A DNA stretch of 64,000 nt from Thecaphora thlaspeos (GCA_900291925.1 UWYS01000007.1:434001-498000); one strand, 5' to 3'. Counted from the first letter of the stretch, positions 37,647-49,396 are shown. Notes: generated from the sequence alone by a model not told the origin. Numbers and translations are program-made.

Positions 37647-40600
37647 CTAATGTATTTGTACGTCCTTTCAAGGGGCAGAGGTTAGAACAGAGCTTGGGAC
37701 TACTCCCCATCCGTCAGCACGAACAAGCCGTGGAGAGGTCTTTGTCAGCGTCTTGTCTCGCTCCCGCTCATCGCTGTGACGACATGCAGCGGGAAAGGGA
37801 CGCAGGGACGTACCTGGGTCATGGGCAGCGTATCGGCCGGTGGGACGGTGCATAGCTTTCTGTCGGCCATCACATCGTATCTGTGTTGCCATGGGGATGG
37901 TGCGTAGAGAAAGAGAAGAGGGGACATCAGCCTTTCAAGAGGTTCACCTCTGGCAAGGGACAGAAGAACACGCGGGGGCGGTTGAACTCAACGTCTCGGG
38001 ATCGACCGTGATGGTCGGCATCTTGTTGTTCAGCTTCATGTCCTGTTTCGAAATCGTCCGACAGCCTTTGACTGCTTCCGCCTTCTTCTTGAGACCGTAG
38101 CTCGCAATCGTACCTGTCTCGTTCCCCTCCAGTCAAACACGAAACGCTGATCAGCTCTCTTTTGTCCCTTTCTCACTTGGACTTCGAGGGGGCACGACAA
38201 CTCACCGCTCTCGATGCTGATAGCGCTGACAAATACGCGACTGTTCCAAGCCGCGGCGCCCGGGTTAGCACCGTGCATGGGTCGACCGTAGATCGGCTGG
38301 ACAGTGGGAATGGATGCGTTGGCATCTCCCATCTGGGCCCAGGCAATCTGGCCGCCTTTGAGGACGAACTCTGGCCGCGTGCCAAAGTTGGAGGGGAGGT
38401 AGAAGACGAGGTCCGCCAGCTTGCCCACTTCGATCGAGCCGACGAGGTGCGAGATGCCGTGGACAATCGCGCTGTGATTTTGGCGAGACGACAAAGAGAG
38501 CTGTGAGGCACGGTGTGAGGCAGTTGATCCTCTCTGAGGGAAGAGCAAGGCGCCGCAAACTTACGGGTTGATGGTATACTTGGCGACGTATCGCTTGACC
38601 CGCTCGTTGTCCCGCATCTCTGCGTCTCCACCATCGGGCAGGTCTCCTTCCCGCAACGGCCCGGTCAATCCACGCATCTTCGCGGCCGTCCTCCACGACC
38701 TCGCCACGACCTCGCCGATCCGACCCATCGCCTGGCTGTCGCTCGAGATCATGCTGACCGCTCCGCTGTCCTGCAGCACGTCTTCGGCCGCGACCGTCTC
38801 CGCTCGGATCCTCGAGTCGGCAAACGCGACGTCCTCGGCGATGTCCTTGCTGAGGTGATGGCAGACCATGAGCATGTCGAGGTGCTCGTCGAGCGTGTTT
38901 TTAGCGTAGGGCCGGGTGGGGTTGGTGGAGCTGGGCAGGACGTTGGCTTCGCCGCAGACGCGGATGATGTCCGGCGCGTGGCCGCCTCCTGCTCCCTCCG
39001 AGTGATAGGTGTGGATGGTTCGACCCTTGAACGCGTCGATCGTGCCCTCGACGAAGCACGACTCGTTGAGCGTGTCGGTGTGGATGTTGCATTGGACGTC
39101 GTACCGGTCGCACGCGGTGAGGCAGGCGTCGATCACGGCCGGCGTGGCGCCCCAGTCTTCGTGAATCTTTAGACCGGCACAGCCGGCCTTGATCTGGTCC
39201 TCGAGTCCCGGCATGCCAGAGTCGTTGCCCTTGCCGGTAAAGGCAAAGTTAAGCGGGACGTCGTCGGTCGAACGCATCATGGTGCGGAGCTGGTCGAGGC
39301 CGGGCGTGCAGGTGGTCGCGCAGCTGCCGGCTGACGGGCCCGTGCCACCGCCGATCAATGTCGTGATGCCGGACGCGAGGGCTTCGCTGTGGAGATCAGG
39401 ACAGATGTAGTGGACGTGCGCGTCGATGGCGCCGGCCGTGACAATGAACTTCTCGCCCGCAATGACCTCGGTGCACGAACCAATCACCATGTTGGGATCG
39501 ACGCCGTCCATGATGCCGGGGTTTCCGGCCTTGCCGATGCCGACAATCACGCCCTCCCGCACGCCGATGTCGGCCTTGACGATGCCCCACCAGTCGACGA
39601 TCAGCGCATTGATGATAACGAGGTCGAGCGTCTGGGAGTCGGCCCGTCCGGAAGCCTGGCCCATGCCATCGCGGACGACTTTGCCACCCCCGAACTTGAG
39701 CTCGTCGCCGTACTTTGCAAAGTCGCGCTCTACCTGGATCAACAGTGGCGAGTCGCCGAGGCGGACCGAGTCGCCGACCGTCGGTCCGAAGAGCACCGCG
39801 TAGGCGTCTCGGCTCAGTTCAAAGGGCGGAACGGGTTCGCTGTCGACCATGTCGGACGCCTCTTCGTTCGAGTAGCCGGCCGCCTCGATGCGACTGACGA
39901 TTCCCGCCATGCCGTCCTCCGTCGTGAGCGCGTCTAGAGGTCCAGAGGCGAGGTTGTTGCCTCCAGCGAGGATGCGCGTCCCACTGATTTCGACCAGCGT
40001 GACGGTGCGAGAGTCACCTGGCTCGAAGCGAATCGCAGTGCCGGCGGCGATGTCGAGTCGCTTCCCCAGCGATAGCAGGCGCGGGAACGACAGCGCGGCG
40101 TTGGTTTCCAGGAAAGGGTAGTCTGAGAGCGTGAGAGTCACAAAGGCATATCGAGACAAGGTCAGCATCTCTACTACCGCCGGGCTTCGCCAGCATCCTC
40201 TTCGGAGTGTCAACAGTCCCACTCACGAGATCCAACCTGGATCGGTCTGTCGCCGGTGTTGGTGACCTTCACCCTGACTCTCTTTCGACCCGGACAGAGC
40301 TTGATAGGTTCTGCGCCTTGCTTGACCACCACTGCGCCCGGGACACCGTCGTAGGTGTCTTCTTCCGCCGTACTGAAGAGGGAGGGATCGGGGACGGGGA
40401 AGAAGCTGCTGTACAGAGCCGCCGCAGCGTCGCCGTAGGGGGTGCAGATGGGGTTATGTACGGTGACGAGGAAGGTCCCGTCGAGGAAAGTTCCTTCAAT
40501 CATGACCTCGTGCAGCAGCTCTGGTACGCCAGGGAGGACGTGACATCGGCCAAGGAGCGTCTTGCCGTGCTGCATCAACTGAGCGACGGTGTGTTTGCCA

Positions 40601-40833
40601 TCTCGGATGTGCTCGTGGAGAACGGTCGCTGCAAGAAGTAGCTCAGAGAATGAGTCGGGAAGCGTTAGCAAGTAGGCGGAAAGAGGAGAAGTCGCCGCCG
40701 CTATTCCCTACGCACCGACGAGGGCGGTGGCTTCGGTCTGGTTGAGTCTGACGCCTCTGGCGAGCCTCTTCTGGGCGAGAGTGCCGGCGTGGTACAGTAG
40801 GAGCTTATCCTGCTCCCTCGGTAGAAGATGCAT
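37647..40833 (-). CDS. URE1: Urease
   Basis: Seven exons (40716-40833, 40227-40628, 38565-40122, 38206-38471, 37993-38113, 37814-37880, 37647-37664), 849 aa, close to the usual ~840. The single chain fuses the gamma, beta and alpha parts of bacterial ureases. It splits urea to ammonia and carbonic acid at a dinickel centre in the cytosol. [17 protein letters not shown] begins the gamma part; AHVHYICP holds two nickel-binding His; [10 protein letters not shown] holds the carbamylated Lys (~K492); [16 protein letters not shown] and MVCHHLSKD are active-site segments. The 18-nt last exon (DVQIH) is the least certain; its length fits the family but not its usual aromatic ending. The intron after ITVDPET has an unusual GTTGAG donor. 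Accessory proteins (UreD, F, G) are not in the window. Confidence 0.95.
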
Positions 40834-41195
40834 TGCACTGACGGTAGGATGATGGAAGAGGTGTATGTGCGATGGAGGAGGAGGTGGTGGTAGTGGTAGA
40901 GGCGTGCGAAGGAAGCGAGGGGAAGAAGGGCACACGGCTCAGCCGCTCGCACGGCCCTTTTTGGCGGGCGAGATAAGGCGCGGACAGCGCCATGTGGAGC
41001 AGGCCAGGGTCCAGCCCGTCGCGAGCTCGGATCGGGAGCCTTCCTGTATGCAGGCCCAGAAGCCCGATCCAGCTGCCCCGCGCTGGGGCGCTGACGGCTT
41101 CGCTCGCTCGCTCTCCGTGCCGACCAGCCACCATCCTCCCCTCCTTCTTCCTCCTCATCATCACCAACGGCTCCTCTCGCGAGGCCCACAGCACG
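40834..41195. promoter_or_regulatory. Divergent promoter, urease / flavin-reductase-like gene
   Basis: A 362-bp interval between divergent starts. No GATA-type nitrogen control cluster is obvious by eye. Confidence 0.45.
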
Positions 41196-42227
41196 ATGAA
41201 CCTACCATCGGCGTCGCCCGCTATTCACCTACTGGCCCAGGCTAGGAAGGTCGCAGGAGAACTCTGGGCCCGCCGCTCCCTCTCGATCGCCCGCAGCGTC
41301 GCAAGCAGCTCGGCTGCCCGCAACTCCTTCTCCCTCTCCTACTCCTCGGAAGGTCTACCAACACAGCGCAAACCAAGACCACGGAGAGCCATCACAACCC
41401 CCTCAAGATGCATTCAGACCGCAGCCATCGCTCGTCGCTCTTCGCAACCCAAGCAGCCGCAGCAAGCCGCCCTCTCGGGAAGCATCAAAGCGCTCATGCG
41501 TGCCTCGGCCCAGCCAGTAGCTCTCGTCACTTGCTACCTCTCCTCTCCGTCCCCTTCTTCGTCCACAATCTCGTCTATCTCCTCGAGAAAACTCGTACAC
41601 GGTGCAACTCTCTCCTCGTTCAGCTCCATCTCATTGTCACCACCGCTGGTCTCGTTTAGCATCAAGACGCCGAGTCGACTCGCCGATGCGATCCTTTCCT
41701 CCTCATCGCCTCCATCAGTGTCGAACGAAGCGTCACCAGGATTGCCGTCAACGCCGCAATTTGTGGTGAACCTGCTCGAGCAGCACCAGGCGGAGCTGGC
41801 GGCGGCCTTTGCTCGGCCGGGGATAGAATCTTTCGCTTACGATTACGACGCTACGACCAGCTCGGACGCAAAGGCGGCAGCTACTGTCTTATCGAGGACG
41901 CCAACCTCGTCCTCCTCCTCGCAGACCTCGCATCCATTCGAACGACACGGCATCTTCCCATGCCATGAAGCGGACGGCGTGCCAGTCGTAGACGGTGCCC
42001 TGGGAGCCATGACTTGCAGCGTTGTCGATTCGTTAAGGCTGGGCGAGTACGCCGTCGAAGGCGAGGGCGAGGAGCAAGGTGGAAGCGAAAGCGTCCTTTT
42101 CATCGCCAGAGTACACTCCGTCCTAGAAGGGACTGGGACGAACGGGACGGCGCTGCCGCTCATCTACTGCGATCGACGCTTTACCACCGTCAGGGATGGA
42201 GGAGAGAGCGGAGGCAACGAGGCCTAG
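41196..42227 (+). CDS. Flavin-reductase-like FMN-binding protein, probably mitochondrial
   Basis: One exon, 343 aa from the ATG at 41196. Residues ~1-90 are rich in Arg, Ser and Ala with few acids, as in a mitochondrial presequence. The core (~95-340) follows the flavin-reductase-like split-barrel plan: MRASAQPVALVTC, then HGATLSSFSSISLSPPLVSFSIKTPSR, then FVVNLLEQHQAELAAAF, then VPVVDGALGAMTCSVVDS and LPLIYCDRRFTTV. Members bind FMN and reduce it with NAD(P)H or pass electrons to a partner oxygenase. No partner gene is adjacent. The Ser-rich insertions between strands are longer than usual. Family placement is fairly firm; the substrate is unknown. It diverges from the urease gene and converges on the cysA-type gene, 159 bp away. 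Confidence 0.8.
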   Translation: MNLPSASPAIHLLAQARKVAGELWARRSLSIARSVASSSAARNSFSLSYSSEGLPTQRKPRPRRAITTPSRCIQTAAIARRSSQPKQPQQAALSGSIKALMRASAQPVALVTCYLSSPSPSSSTISSISSRKLVHGATLSSFSSISLSPPLVSFSIKTPSRLADAILSSSSPPSVSNEASPGLPSTPQFVVNLLEQHQAELAAAFARPGIESFAYDYDATTSSDAKAAATVLSRTPTSSSSSQTSHPFERHGIFPCHEADGVPVVDGALGAMTCSVVDSLRLGEYAVEGEGEEQGGSESVLFIARVHSVLEGTGTNGTALPLIYCDRRFTTVRDGGESGGNEA

Positions 42228-42386
42228 GAGCATCTTTCTGCTCGCACCGATAGACACACTCGTACCCAGCCCAAACGCAACATCAGAGTCATGGCACAGC
42301 ACACAGTACCGAAGCGCCCGCAGAAAGAAAAGGGAGCGCGTGCGAACGCGCAAGTGTGTGCATTCCTGTATCCGCCCTGTCCTCCA

Positions 42387-44171
42387 TCACGATAAAAACC
42401 CTTTGATGGCCCCTCCGACGTTGGCCACGTCGATCAGGAACGAGTCGTGGCCATGCGGTGCATCGATCTCGTAGTATCTGACTTGGTCATTTCCGTTCAA
42501 GCGCAGACACTCGGCAATCTCCCTCTGCTGCTCGACGGGGAAGAGGATGTCGCTCTGGACGCCGATGATCAGCGTCGGGATGTCGGCCAGCTTCGTCAGG
42601 CCCCTCGCCAGGGCGGGGACGTAGACGTGTGCGGCGGGCGACGAGAGCGTCGAGATGTGCTTGCGCGCCCGCGGGCGAGGGGCGGGCGCGATGCCGCCCT
42701 CGCCGCACGAGGGCGTCAGACCACTTCCGATGCTTTCGCCGTGGGCCTTTGTACGTCGTCGCTCGACGTCGGCCAGGGCGTGGTCCGACATGTCGAAAAG
42801 ATCCATCGCCTTGCTGATGTAGATGAGCGAGTTGGCGTCGTACTTGAGGCAGAACTGCTCGCCCTGGTGATCAAGGTAGGTCTCGATCAGGAAGTCGGGG
42901 CACAGGGCGGGGTCGAGCTCCTGCTCCACCGTCTCGCCACCCGCGAGCGGTCCGCTCGATTGCTGCTGCTTCGATGCGGCCAGGCTAGAGGCGATTCTAC
43001 GCGCCCGTCCGAACCGCTGCTCCCACTCCGGTCCACTGCGGTAGGTGAAGGTGGCGATCTGGCGCGCCAGCTTCATGCCCGTGTGCGGCGGGATCTGCCC
43101 GGGAGCGTAATAGAAGCCCCTGTTCCAGTTGGGATCGGACATCAGCACGCTGCGCTGTGCGTACCGCAGCGCGATGCTGGCGGGAGCGCTGCGTGCGCAG
43201 CCGCTGATGCTGACCAGCCTCCCCACCCGCCGCCGCTCGAGGTGGGCCGCAGCGATGCTCTGCATCCCGCCCATCGAGCTTCCAATGCTCGCGTAGAGCT
43301 TGTCGATGCCGAGGCGGTCGAGGAGGAGGAACTGCGCCCGGACCATGTCAAAGACGCTGAGGATGGGGAAGCGGGTGGCGTACGCTGCGCCGGTGGGGTC
43401 AAGCGGATCGGACGACGAAGGTCCCGTCGAGCCGTAACAGCCGCCGAGGACGTTTGTGCAGACGATGTGGTACTTGTCCGTATCGAGTGGCTTGCCCGGT
43501 CCGATGAAATCCTCCCACCACCCTTTGGCCGTGTTGGATGGTGTGCTGGCGGCGTGCGAAGAGGCCGAGAGGCCGGTGTGCAGCAGGATGACGTTGTCTT
43601 TGGCCGGCGAGAGCTTTCCCCAGCTCTCGTAGGCGAGGTGGAACGAGGGCAGCTTGCCGCCGTAGTCGAGCGGGAACTCTTCGTCGTAGCGAAAGGTCTG
43701 GTAGCCGGAGACGACCTTGGTGTAGGAGGGCTCCGGTCCGCCGTCTTCGGTCGCTGCCGCAACTGCCGTCGCTTCGTCCGCCTGCTGCGGCTGCTCCGGC
43801 GAGGTGAGCTCGGGACCCTGGCGGGCGTACTGGCGCTTCAGCCGTTCTGTCCTCTCTTCGTTTGCATCAACGCAGGGGAAGACAGCCGAAGGGTTGGACG
43901 ACGAAGGGACGCAGGTCAGGCTCTGCGAGGTGAAGCTGCGTCGCGGTGGTTGCTGTACCAGTCGAGACAGGAACGAGGTGCTTCCGGAACGTGATGGTTC
44001 ATGCAGATGGCGAGCAGGGGGACTTTTAGCGTTGCGAGAAGTCGAGGATGGGTTTAAGGCCGAGGTCCAGGAGATTGTCGATGATGAAGCGGCGGCGGCG
44101 GCTGTTGCGGTCGGCTCGACGAGCGAGGCCGAGAAGAGGCGGCTGGTGGAGAGCAGCGCGGACCTCGACAT
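42387..44171 (-). CDS. cysA: Mitochondrial O-acetyltransferase, cysA/Cys2 (Met2-like) family
   Basis: One exon, 594 aa. The first ~70 residues form a Ser/Arg-rich presequence. The core has the homoserine acetyltransferase alpha/beta-hydrolase fold: NVILLHTGLSASSHA, GWWEDFIGPG, TNVLGGCYGSTGPSS, GSSMGGMQS (nucleophile Ser ~300), VQSDILFP (Asp) and PHGHDSFL (His). The upstream block FPCVDANEERTERLKRQY..GPEPSYT and the mitochondrial leader point to the fungal cysA/Cys2 subgroup, shown in other fungi to make O-acetylserine for cysteine synthesis and not O-acetylhomoserine. Substrate choice here is therefore an inference. Low-complexity insertions (SKQQQSSGPLAGGE, RRRTKAHGESIGSG) lengthen the cap region. 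Confidence 0.85.
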   Translation of the reverse strand: MSRSALLSTSRLFSASLVEPTATAAAAASSSTISWTSALNPSSTSRNAKSPPARHLHEPSRSGSTSFLSRLVQQPPRRSFTSQSLTCVPSSSNPSAVFPCVDANEERTERLKRQYARQGPELTSPEQPQQADEATAVAAATEDGGPEPSYTKVVSGYQTFRYDEEFPLDYGGKLPSFHLAYESWGKLSPAKDNVILLHTGLSASSHAASTPSNTAKGWWEDFIGPGKPLDTDKYHIVCTNVLGGCYGSTGPSSSDPLDPTGAAYATRFPILSVFDMVRAQFLLLDRLGIDKLYASIGSSMGGMQSIAAAHLERRRVGRLVSISGCARSAPASIALRYAQRSVLMSDPNWNRGFYYAPGQIPPHTGMKLARQIATFTYRSGPEWEQRFGRARRIASSLAASKQQQSSGPLAGGETVEQELDPALCPDFLIETYLDHQGEQFCLKYDANSLIYISKAMDLFDMSDHALADVERRRTKAHGESIGSGLTPSCGEGGIAPAPRPRARKHISTLSSPAAHVYVPALARGLTKLADIPTLIIGVQSDILFPVEQQREIAECLRLNGNDQVRYYEIDAPHGHDSFLIDVANVGGAIKGFLS

Positions 44172-44701
44172 CCTGTGCGTCTGCGATGCTGCGCTGGAAC
44201 CAGCCTGAAGGCAAGGTCGAAGCGGATGGTGGCGGTCGGGAGGGTGGCGGTAAGGTGTTGGACAAGACGTTGACGGAGCGGGTCTGACTCCGATGCAGGC
44301 TGGGCGAGCGTGATGAGCGAACGAGTGACGGCGTGACTCCGGAAAAGGGACCCTGAGCTGTGACTTATGAGAAGAACCTGTGAAGCGGTGCCGTCAGCAT
44401 CTTTCCACGCGAGCGCCAAAGTCCGGTCACGCCTTATGACGTGCTTTATGCATGAGCAGGCTGAGCCAAGGACACACGCCTCCACACCCACACGCCCCAC
44501 GCAACGACGGCGGCGAACAGGCCGACTGGCAAGAAGAGCGAGAAAAAGTCAACGGGCCACCCCGCTTCTCGCCTCGAGACACTACGTGGCCGCCTTGCCT
44601 TTGGCCTTCTCATCCCTACTGCCACTCAAGACCCACAACTACCCCCACTATCACAACCACCACAACCACCACCTCTTCGTCCGCCGAGCTACCCGCCCAT
44701 C
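44172..44701. promoter_or_regulatory. Divergent promoter, cysA-like gene / fRMsr
   Basis: A 530-bp interval between two sulfur-metabolism genes that diverge. The 100 bp ahead of fRMsr are rich in ACC/ACA repeats. A shared sulfur-responsive site is possible but none was identified. Confidence 0.45.
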
Positions 44702-45604
44702 ATGGTTCAGTAAGTCGCACGCCGTCTTTAGGCGCGACGCTGTTCTTCCAGTCTGCTGACCACCATCCCCTTGCTCTCCTGCTCATCCCGCATTGCTACA
44801 GCGCCGACGCCGCCGCCCTCCCACCAGACGTGCTCACAAGGTCGGACCTCTACGACCACCTCGAGTCATCGCTCATGCATCTCATCGATCCGGACACAGA
44901 CTGGGTCTCGTCGCTGTCGAACGCCTCATCCCTCATCTACAACTCTCTCAACCGTTTCCCAGCCTGGTCGGGCAAGAAAAAGATCAACTGGGCCGGTTTC
45001 TACCTCCTCTCTGGCATCATGCCGTCCGGGGCTGCGTCAAAGACAAAGAGGAGCAAGCCGATGCTCCTCCTTGGTCCGTTTGTCGGGTTGCCGGCTTGTC
45101 AGCTCATCTTTAGCGTACCCGGCAAGGGTGTATGCGCGGATGCGTCCGCCCTCCTCCCGCCGAGAGTGGTCAGGGTCAGCGACACGGATGCTTATCGTGA
45201 GTATTGAACGAATGCTCTCGTGGACTCTTGTCAGACTCGGTCCAGTTTCGACGAAAAGGCGGCAAATCGCTTAACCCTCTCGCCATGTCTTCTTTCCGCC
45301 CGGACCCGCAGCCAACCACATAGCCTGCGACTCCCTCTCTCGCTCGGAAATCGTCATCCCCTTGCTCCTCCCACGTTCCCGTCTCTCGACACAGCAACGC
45401 GCCGCGCTCGAGTTACAATCACCACAGGACGGCTCCGCACCCACCGAGACGCTCGATCGATCCTGGGCCGGACGCGGGACAGACGACGCCATCATTGTCG
45501 GCGTTCTGGACATCGACTGTGAGGCCCTCGACGGATTCGACGAGGAGGACGAAAAGAAGCTGCGTAGCATCGCACAGCTCATCGTGGACAGGTCGGCCTG
45601 GTGA
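44702..45604 (+). CDS. Free methionine-R-sulfoxide reductase (fRMsr, GAF domain)
   Basis: The exons are 44702-44709, 44802-45196 and 45312-45604, giving 231 aa. The 8-nt first exon encodes MV and part of His3. The enzyme reduces free methionine-R-sulfoxide, repairing oxidised methionine. The GAF fold is evident from INWAGFYLL, LLLGPFVGLPACQLI, GKGVCADAS, PNHIACDS and IVGVLDIDCEALDGFDEED. The three cysteines of the family are present at about C102, C114 and C140. A ~30-residue Ser/Gly/Thr-rich insertion after RAALELQSP lengthens the loop before the last strands. Family identity is secure. It neighbours the cysA-like gene head to head, which suggests, but does not show, shared sulfur or oxidative-stress control. 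Confidence 0.9.
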
Positions 45605-45875
45605 GGCGGCAAGGCGAGAGACGGAACGCGAGACGGACAGAAGGTGGACAATCGGATCGCGTACTGTGCGATGGTATAGATTGAAATGCATGGCTGAATG
45701 ATACCCCTCATAACTCAAAGATCGGTATGGTCTGACGGCAGGTAGCGAACGAGCGAGTGAGGAACGTAGAAGTGGCGATGGCCGGATTAGAGCGGACAAC
45801 ACTTAGGCAGCAGGTCTCGCTGGGAGAGGCGACTTGTAAGCTTGCTTACCGTAAGCGTCGAAGCAGGCCTCACGG

Positions 45876-48163
45876 CTACTCGTCACCGTCGTCGTCGTCG
45901 TCGTCTTGGCGGGCTCGTCGGGCGGTAGTGCGGCTCTGCAGGGTCGAGACCGAAGGGCCCAGCGAGGTAGCGCCAAAGGAGCGGACGCTAGAAGGTCCCG
46001 AGGTCGCAGACTGGTAGCGCAGGAGCGAGACAGGCAGGACAGGGTAAGTCTTTGTCAGTAGCCTAGCTTGATGTATTGAAGTTCCTCGCTTCGGGTCCGG
46101 CAGCCGCCCACTCACTCCGCCTACGGTGCTCTCGATCTCGGAAGGTTGCCCTTTGGCTCCAGCAGCAGCAACGTCCTCGTCCAGATCCTCCCATCGCTCC
46201 TCTTCACCCCCATCGCCGCCGCCTCCGCCGCCCTCGCCCGCCAGGAGGCTAGCGCTTTCGCCGCTGATGCTGCCGCCGACCTCGGTTTCCTCTTCCGTCT
46301 CCTCATCGAGGCGGCCGAGCACCCGTCGTGGCATTGTCACCTCGGGCGGGTAATCGCCCGACAGGAGGTCCGCCTCGCCCTCCTGGTCTAGGCCCGTCAT
46401 GCGCCGATTCTCAACGATATCGCGCATCCTCGCGCTCCGGATGGCTTCCGCCCGTTCCGCCGCATCCCTGGCACGCAGGCTGTCGAGGGAGCGGAGGCGC
46501 ATCAGCTCGGCATCCTCGTCCTCTTCCGACTTGAAGCGAGGGATCTGCGAGGGCACCTGTTCCCGTTTGATCCGCGTCCCGCCGTACAGCTCGCCCCCGC
46601 CCTCAGTCTCGGTCTCGGACTCGACGTCCGACCCCGAGACGTCGCTGCGCTTCAAGAACTCGGATTCGCCGCCAGTGTAGTCGGAGGAGGTCTCCCCCTT
46701 GACGCCTCCTCCGCCTCGACGTCGCGTCGTCGGCTCTGTCTGGAAGTGCTCCTCGGTGTCGAGGGAGAGCGACGGCGGCGCGATCGAGGAAGTGTAGATG
46801 GCGGCGAGCGCCCACAGCGTGAGCGCGGTTGCCAGCTCGAAGCCGAGGAAGAGCGACGTGAAGAGGAAGAATGACAGCAGCGGGTAGTGGTACATGAAGA
46901 AGCTGCAGGAAAGGGGTCAAGCAGGCGACGATATCAGCGTTTGGCCGCCTTGACTCTTGCAAGATCTCTTCCAGGCAAGGAACTCACCGAAGGCCCGTCA
47001 GATGGGCGTCGAAGCGGAGGCTGGCGGCATAGGTTTGCAGCTCGCCTCGGCTGGTTCGCGACGCAGAAAGGTTGTTGTCGCGTCTGACCACGGCGTTCGC
47101 GGGCAGAAAGCCGCCACCGCCGCCGCCATACCTCCAGTAACGCTCGGCATCGTGGCGTCCCACCGTGACCCTACCGTGCGTCACCTTGCGATCCGCTTTA
47201 GGATCGCGAGCGACCGAGGAGAGAGGCGGTGAATAGGACGAGGGGCGCAAGACGACGCGGCGTAGCAGCGGCACGCCGAGGATCTGCGAGTTGGGCGGCG
47301 ACCACGACGGCGGCGGGTTGCGCGAGATGAGCTGCGAGATGGTCGACAGTGCCCGGACCGGTGCGGCCGAATACGTTAGCAGTGTGGGTCGGCTTGCGTG
47401 GAAGGCGGTCCCCTCGCCCCGGGTCTTGAGGTCGAGCGAGACCATAAAGTTGCCCAGGTCGAGATTGGCCTCGTTGAGCGGAACGCCGAGCTCCAATGTG
47501 ACATCGTACGCCTGGTCCTCTGCGAAGAAGTCGCCTCGGCTCCCGGTATTGCGACCGTCGAGCTCAGGACCGTCGAAACGGACGTCGCAGAAGGGCGGCT
47601 CCTCGTGGCTGCGGTGCGGTAGGCGGCAAGGAGAGCGACAAAGCAGGTCAGAGGGGAGGAGGCGTTCAACGGAAGAATTGAGCGACAGTGAGCCTCCTCT
47701 GGTAGCGCTGCGACAGAACAATCGCTGCTGCTCACCCGTATTGCAGCCAAATGTCCTTGCGCAGGCCGACTTCGGGGACCCATGCGCGGTAGAAGCCGAC
47801 GTAGCTGATGATGGCCGCGGCGAGGGCGGTCCAGAAGATGGCGCCGAGCACACCTAGGCGGACAACAATGCGGTGGGTCCTGGGCGAGAGGATGACATCG
47901 CGGGTGGCCAGCAGCAGCGTGCTGAGTGGTGCCAGAATGATGCGCTCGATAAGCAGGTTGGGCCACTCGCCGACTGGCGGCAGTTCCGTCAGCCACTGAA
48001 CGAGCGCCGCCAACGGAGCTACCAAAGGCGGCTGTGAGATCGGAGGCTGCTGCCACTTGACTCCGGTACCTGCCGTGGGCGGCGAAGATCGGACGTACCG
48101 GAGATTGGCGGGCGAGGAAGCGGAGAGGCCGCCGGCGGCGCCGGCCGAGGAAACGTACGACAT
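45876..48163 (-). CDS. SEI1: Seipin (lipid-droplet assembly protein)
   Basis: The exons are 47736-48163, 46988-47608, 46116-46902 and 45876-46010, giving 656 aa with all phases kept. Seipin forms ER-membrane rings at lipid-droplet contact sites and channels triacylglycerol into nascent droplets. One membrane helix lies at ~118-140 (LGVLGAIFWTALAAAIISYVG), then the lumenal beta-sandwich, which includes DVTLELGVPLNEANLDLGNFMVSLDL, RPTLLTYSA and AASLRFDAHLTGLRFFMYHYP, then a second helix (LLSFFLFTSLFLGFELATALTLW). The C-terminal ~270 cytosolic residues are long, acidic and Ser/Gly-rich, ending in an Asp run (DDDDDDGDE). The long tail is unlike yeast Sei1 and is probably disordered. The start is the first ATG (48163). 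Confidence 0.88.
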
Positions 48164-49396
48164 CCTCGAAAGAGTCGTTCTTCGCACTGATAGAGTGAGG
48201 GCGGGAGGCGGGGGGGCGCGGTCAAAGCCGGGTCAGAGCGTGTGGCGAGGGGAGACTGCCGGACGAAGTGGCGGCGGTGACGGCACCAGTTGAGGATGAT
48301 GATGGCGGTGATGGCAAAGAAGCAAGGAGAGGGAGATCGGCTGGGCCCGACCTTGATCTCGGCGTGTGGAGCGCGCATGTGAAATTCGTGCGCCGTTTTG
48401 TCTCGCTCCACATCCCGGAAATCACGCCTCGACGAGGCTCACCCATCCCCTCTCTCCATCACCATCACCTTTCTCAAATCGACGTCGGATGGCCCGGCTG
48501 GCTAGCACTATGTCGCGCCAGCCGAGGGAGCTCCTCAAAGACGGCTCTCGGGCGCCTGGGTTGAGGTTGCACAATGGGAGCTGGTGGGTGGACGGAGCCG
48601 AATGATCAGTCGCTCCTACCTCCACATGTGCGGTGGGAGGGACGCCGGCTGCAGCCAGGGTGTTTGGGCCTGTGCAGCTGCGCGCCGAGCTTAGCCGCGT
48701 CCCAAAATGTGGTCAGGCCGCCGCTGCTCTCACCTGTAGCCAAGGCGCCTGAGCAGACACACTGGCCAGGTGCCCGTTCCCCGCCTTGTCCCCCTCTCAC
48801 CGAGCAGCGCTGACAGCAGCTGCCTGACTGAATGGGGTGCGATGAGGTGCCCAGGCAAGCGCAGTCCCCTCCTCTCCGCCTCCATCGACTACTGCCACCG
48901 CCACACCACCAACCAAATACACCTACATCTACGCCTCCCAGCCGGACCTACGTTCCCATTCGCACCATCCTTCTCTCGCTCGACAACCAACGCCACCCGG
49001 TTCTCGTCGACACCGCTCGTCAGGAGGGCGTAGGAGCGCCGCTCGCCGTCCGTCCCTGCAATCGACTGACCAAGTGGTCCATTACGGTCTACACCGTATC
49101 CCGCTAGCCTTTCGCTACCACAAGCCTCCGCAGCCGCGGCTGGTGATGCTACCCTTCCGGCACTGAAGCATCAACGTCCGCCTAGCCCCTCTTGAGAAGA
49201 GAACGCGCCCTCGCGACGGGTGCTTTTGACTCGCGTAGGGAAACACCACCGACAACCCACCACAGCGTGGGTCGTCCCTACACGCGATCGACGGCTTCTG
49301 TAAAGCAGCCTAGCTGCTAGACGCGCCTTGAAGGTGAGGACCGACAGCCCTCGCCCCTTGTCAGCACGGTCTCTCGCTGGCGATCTTCATTCTATC
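48164..49396. other. Divergent interval, seipin / CS-domain gene
   Basis: These 1.2 kb hold no supported gene. The frame of the CS-domain gene is open back to a TTG at 49328 without an ATG. Promoters for both neighbours are expected here. Confidence 0.5.

Noticed and set aside
42447..43994. 515-codon open frame on the + strand
   Set aside because: Antisense to the cysA-type gene, which has full family similarity. The antisense product has no recognisable motif.
49328..49396. Upstream start of the CS-domain gene at 49328
   Set aside because: The codon is TTG; the ATG at 49397 begins right at the CS domain.
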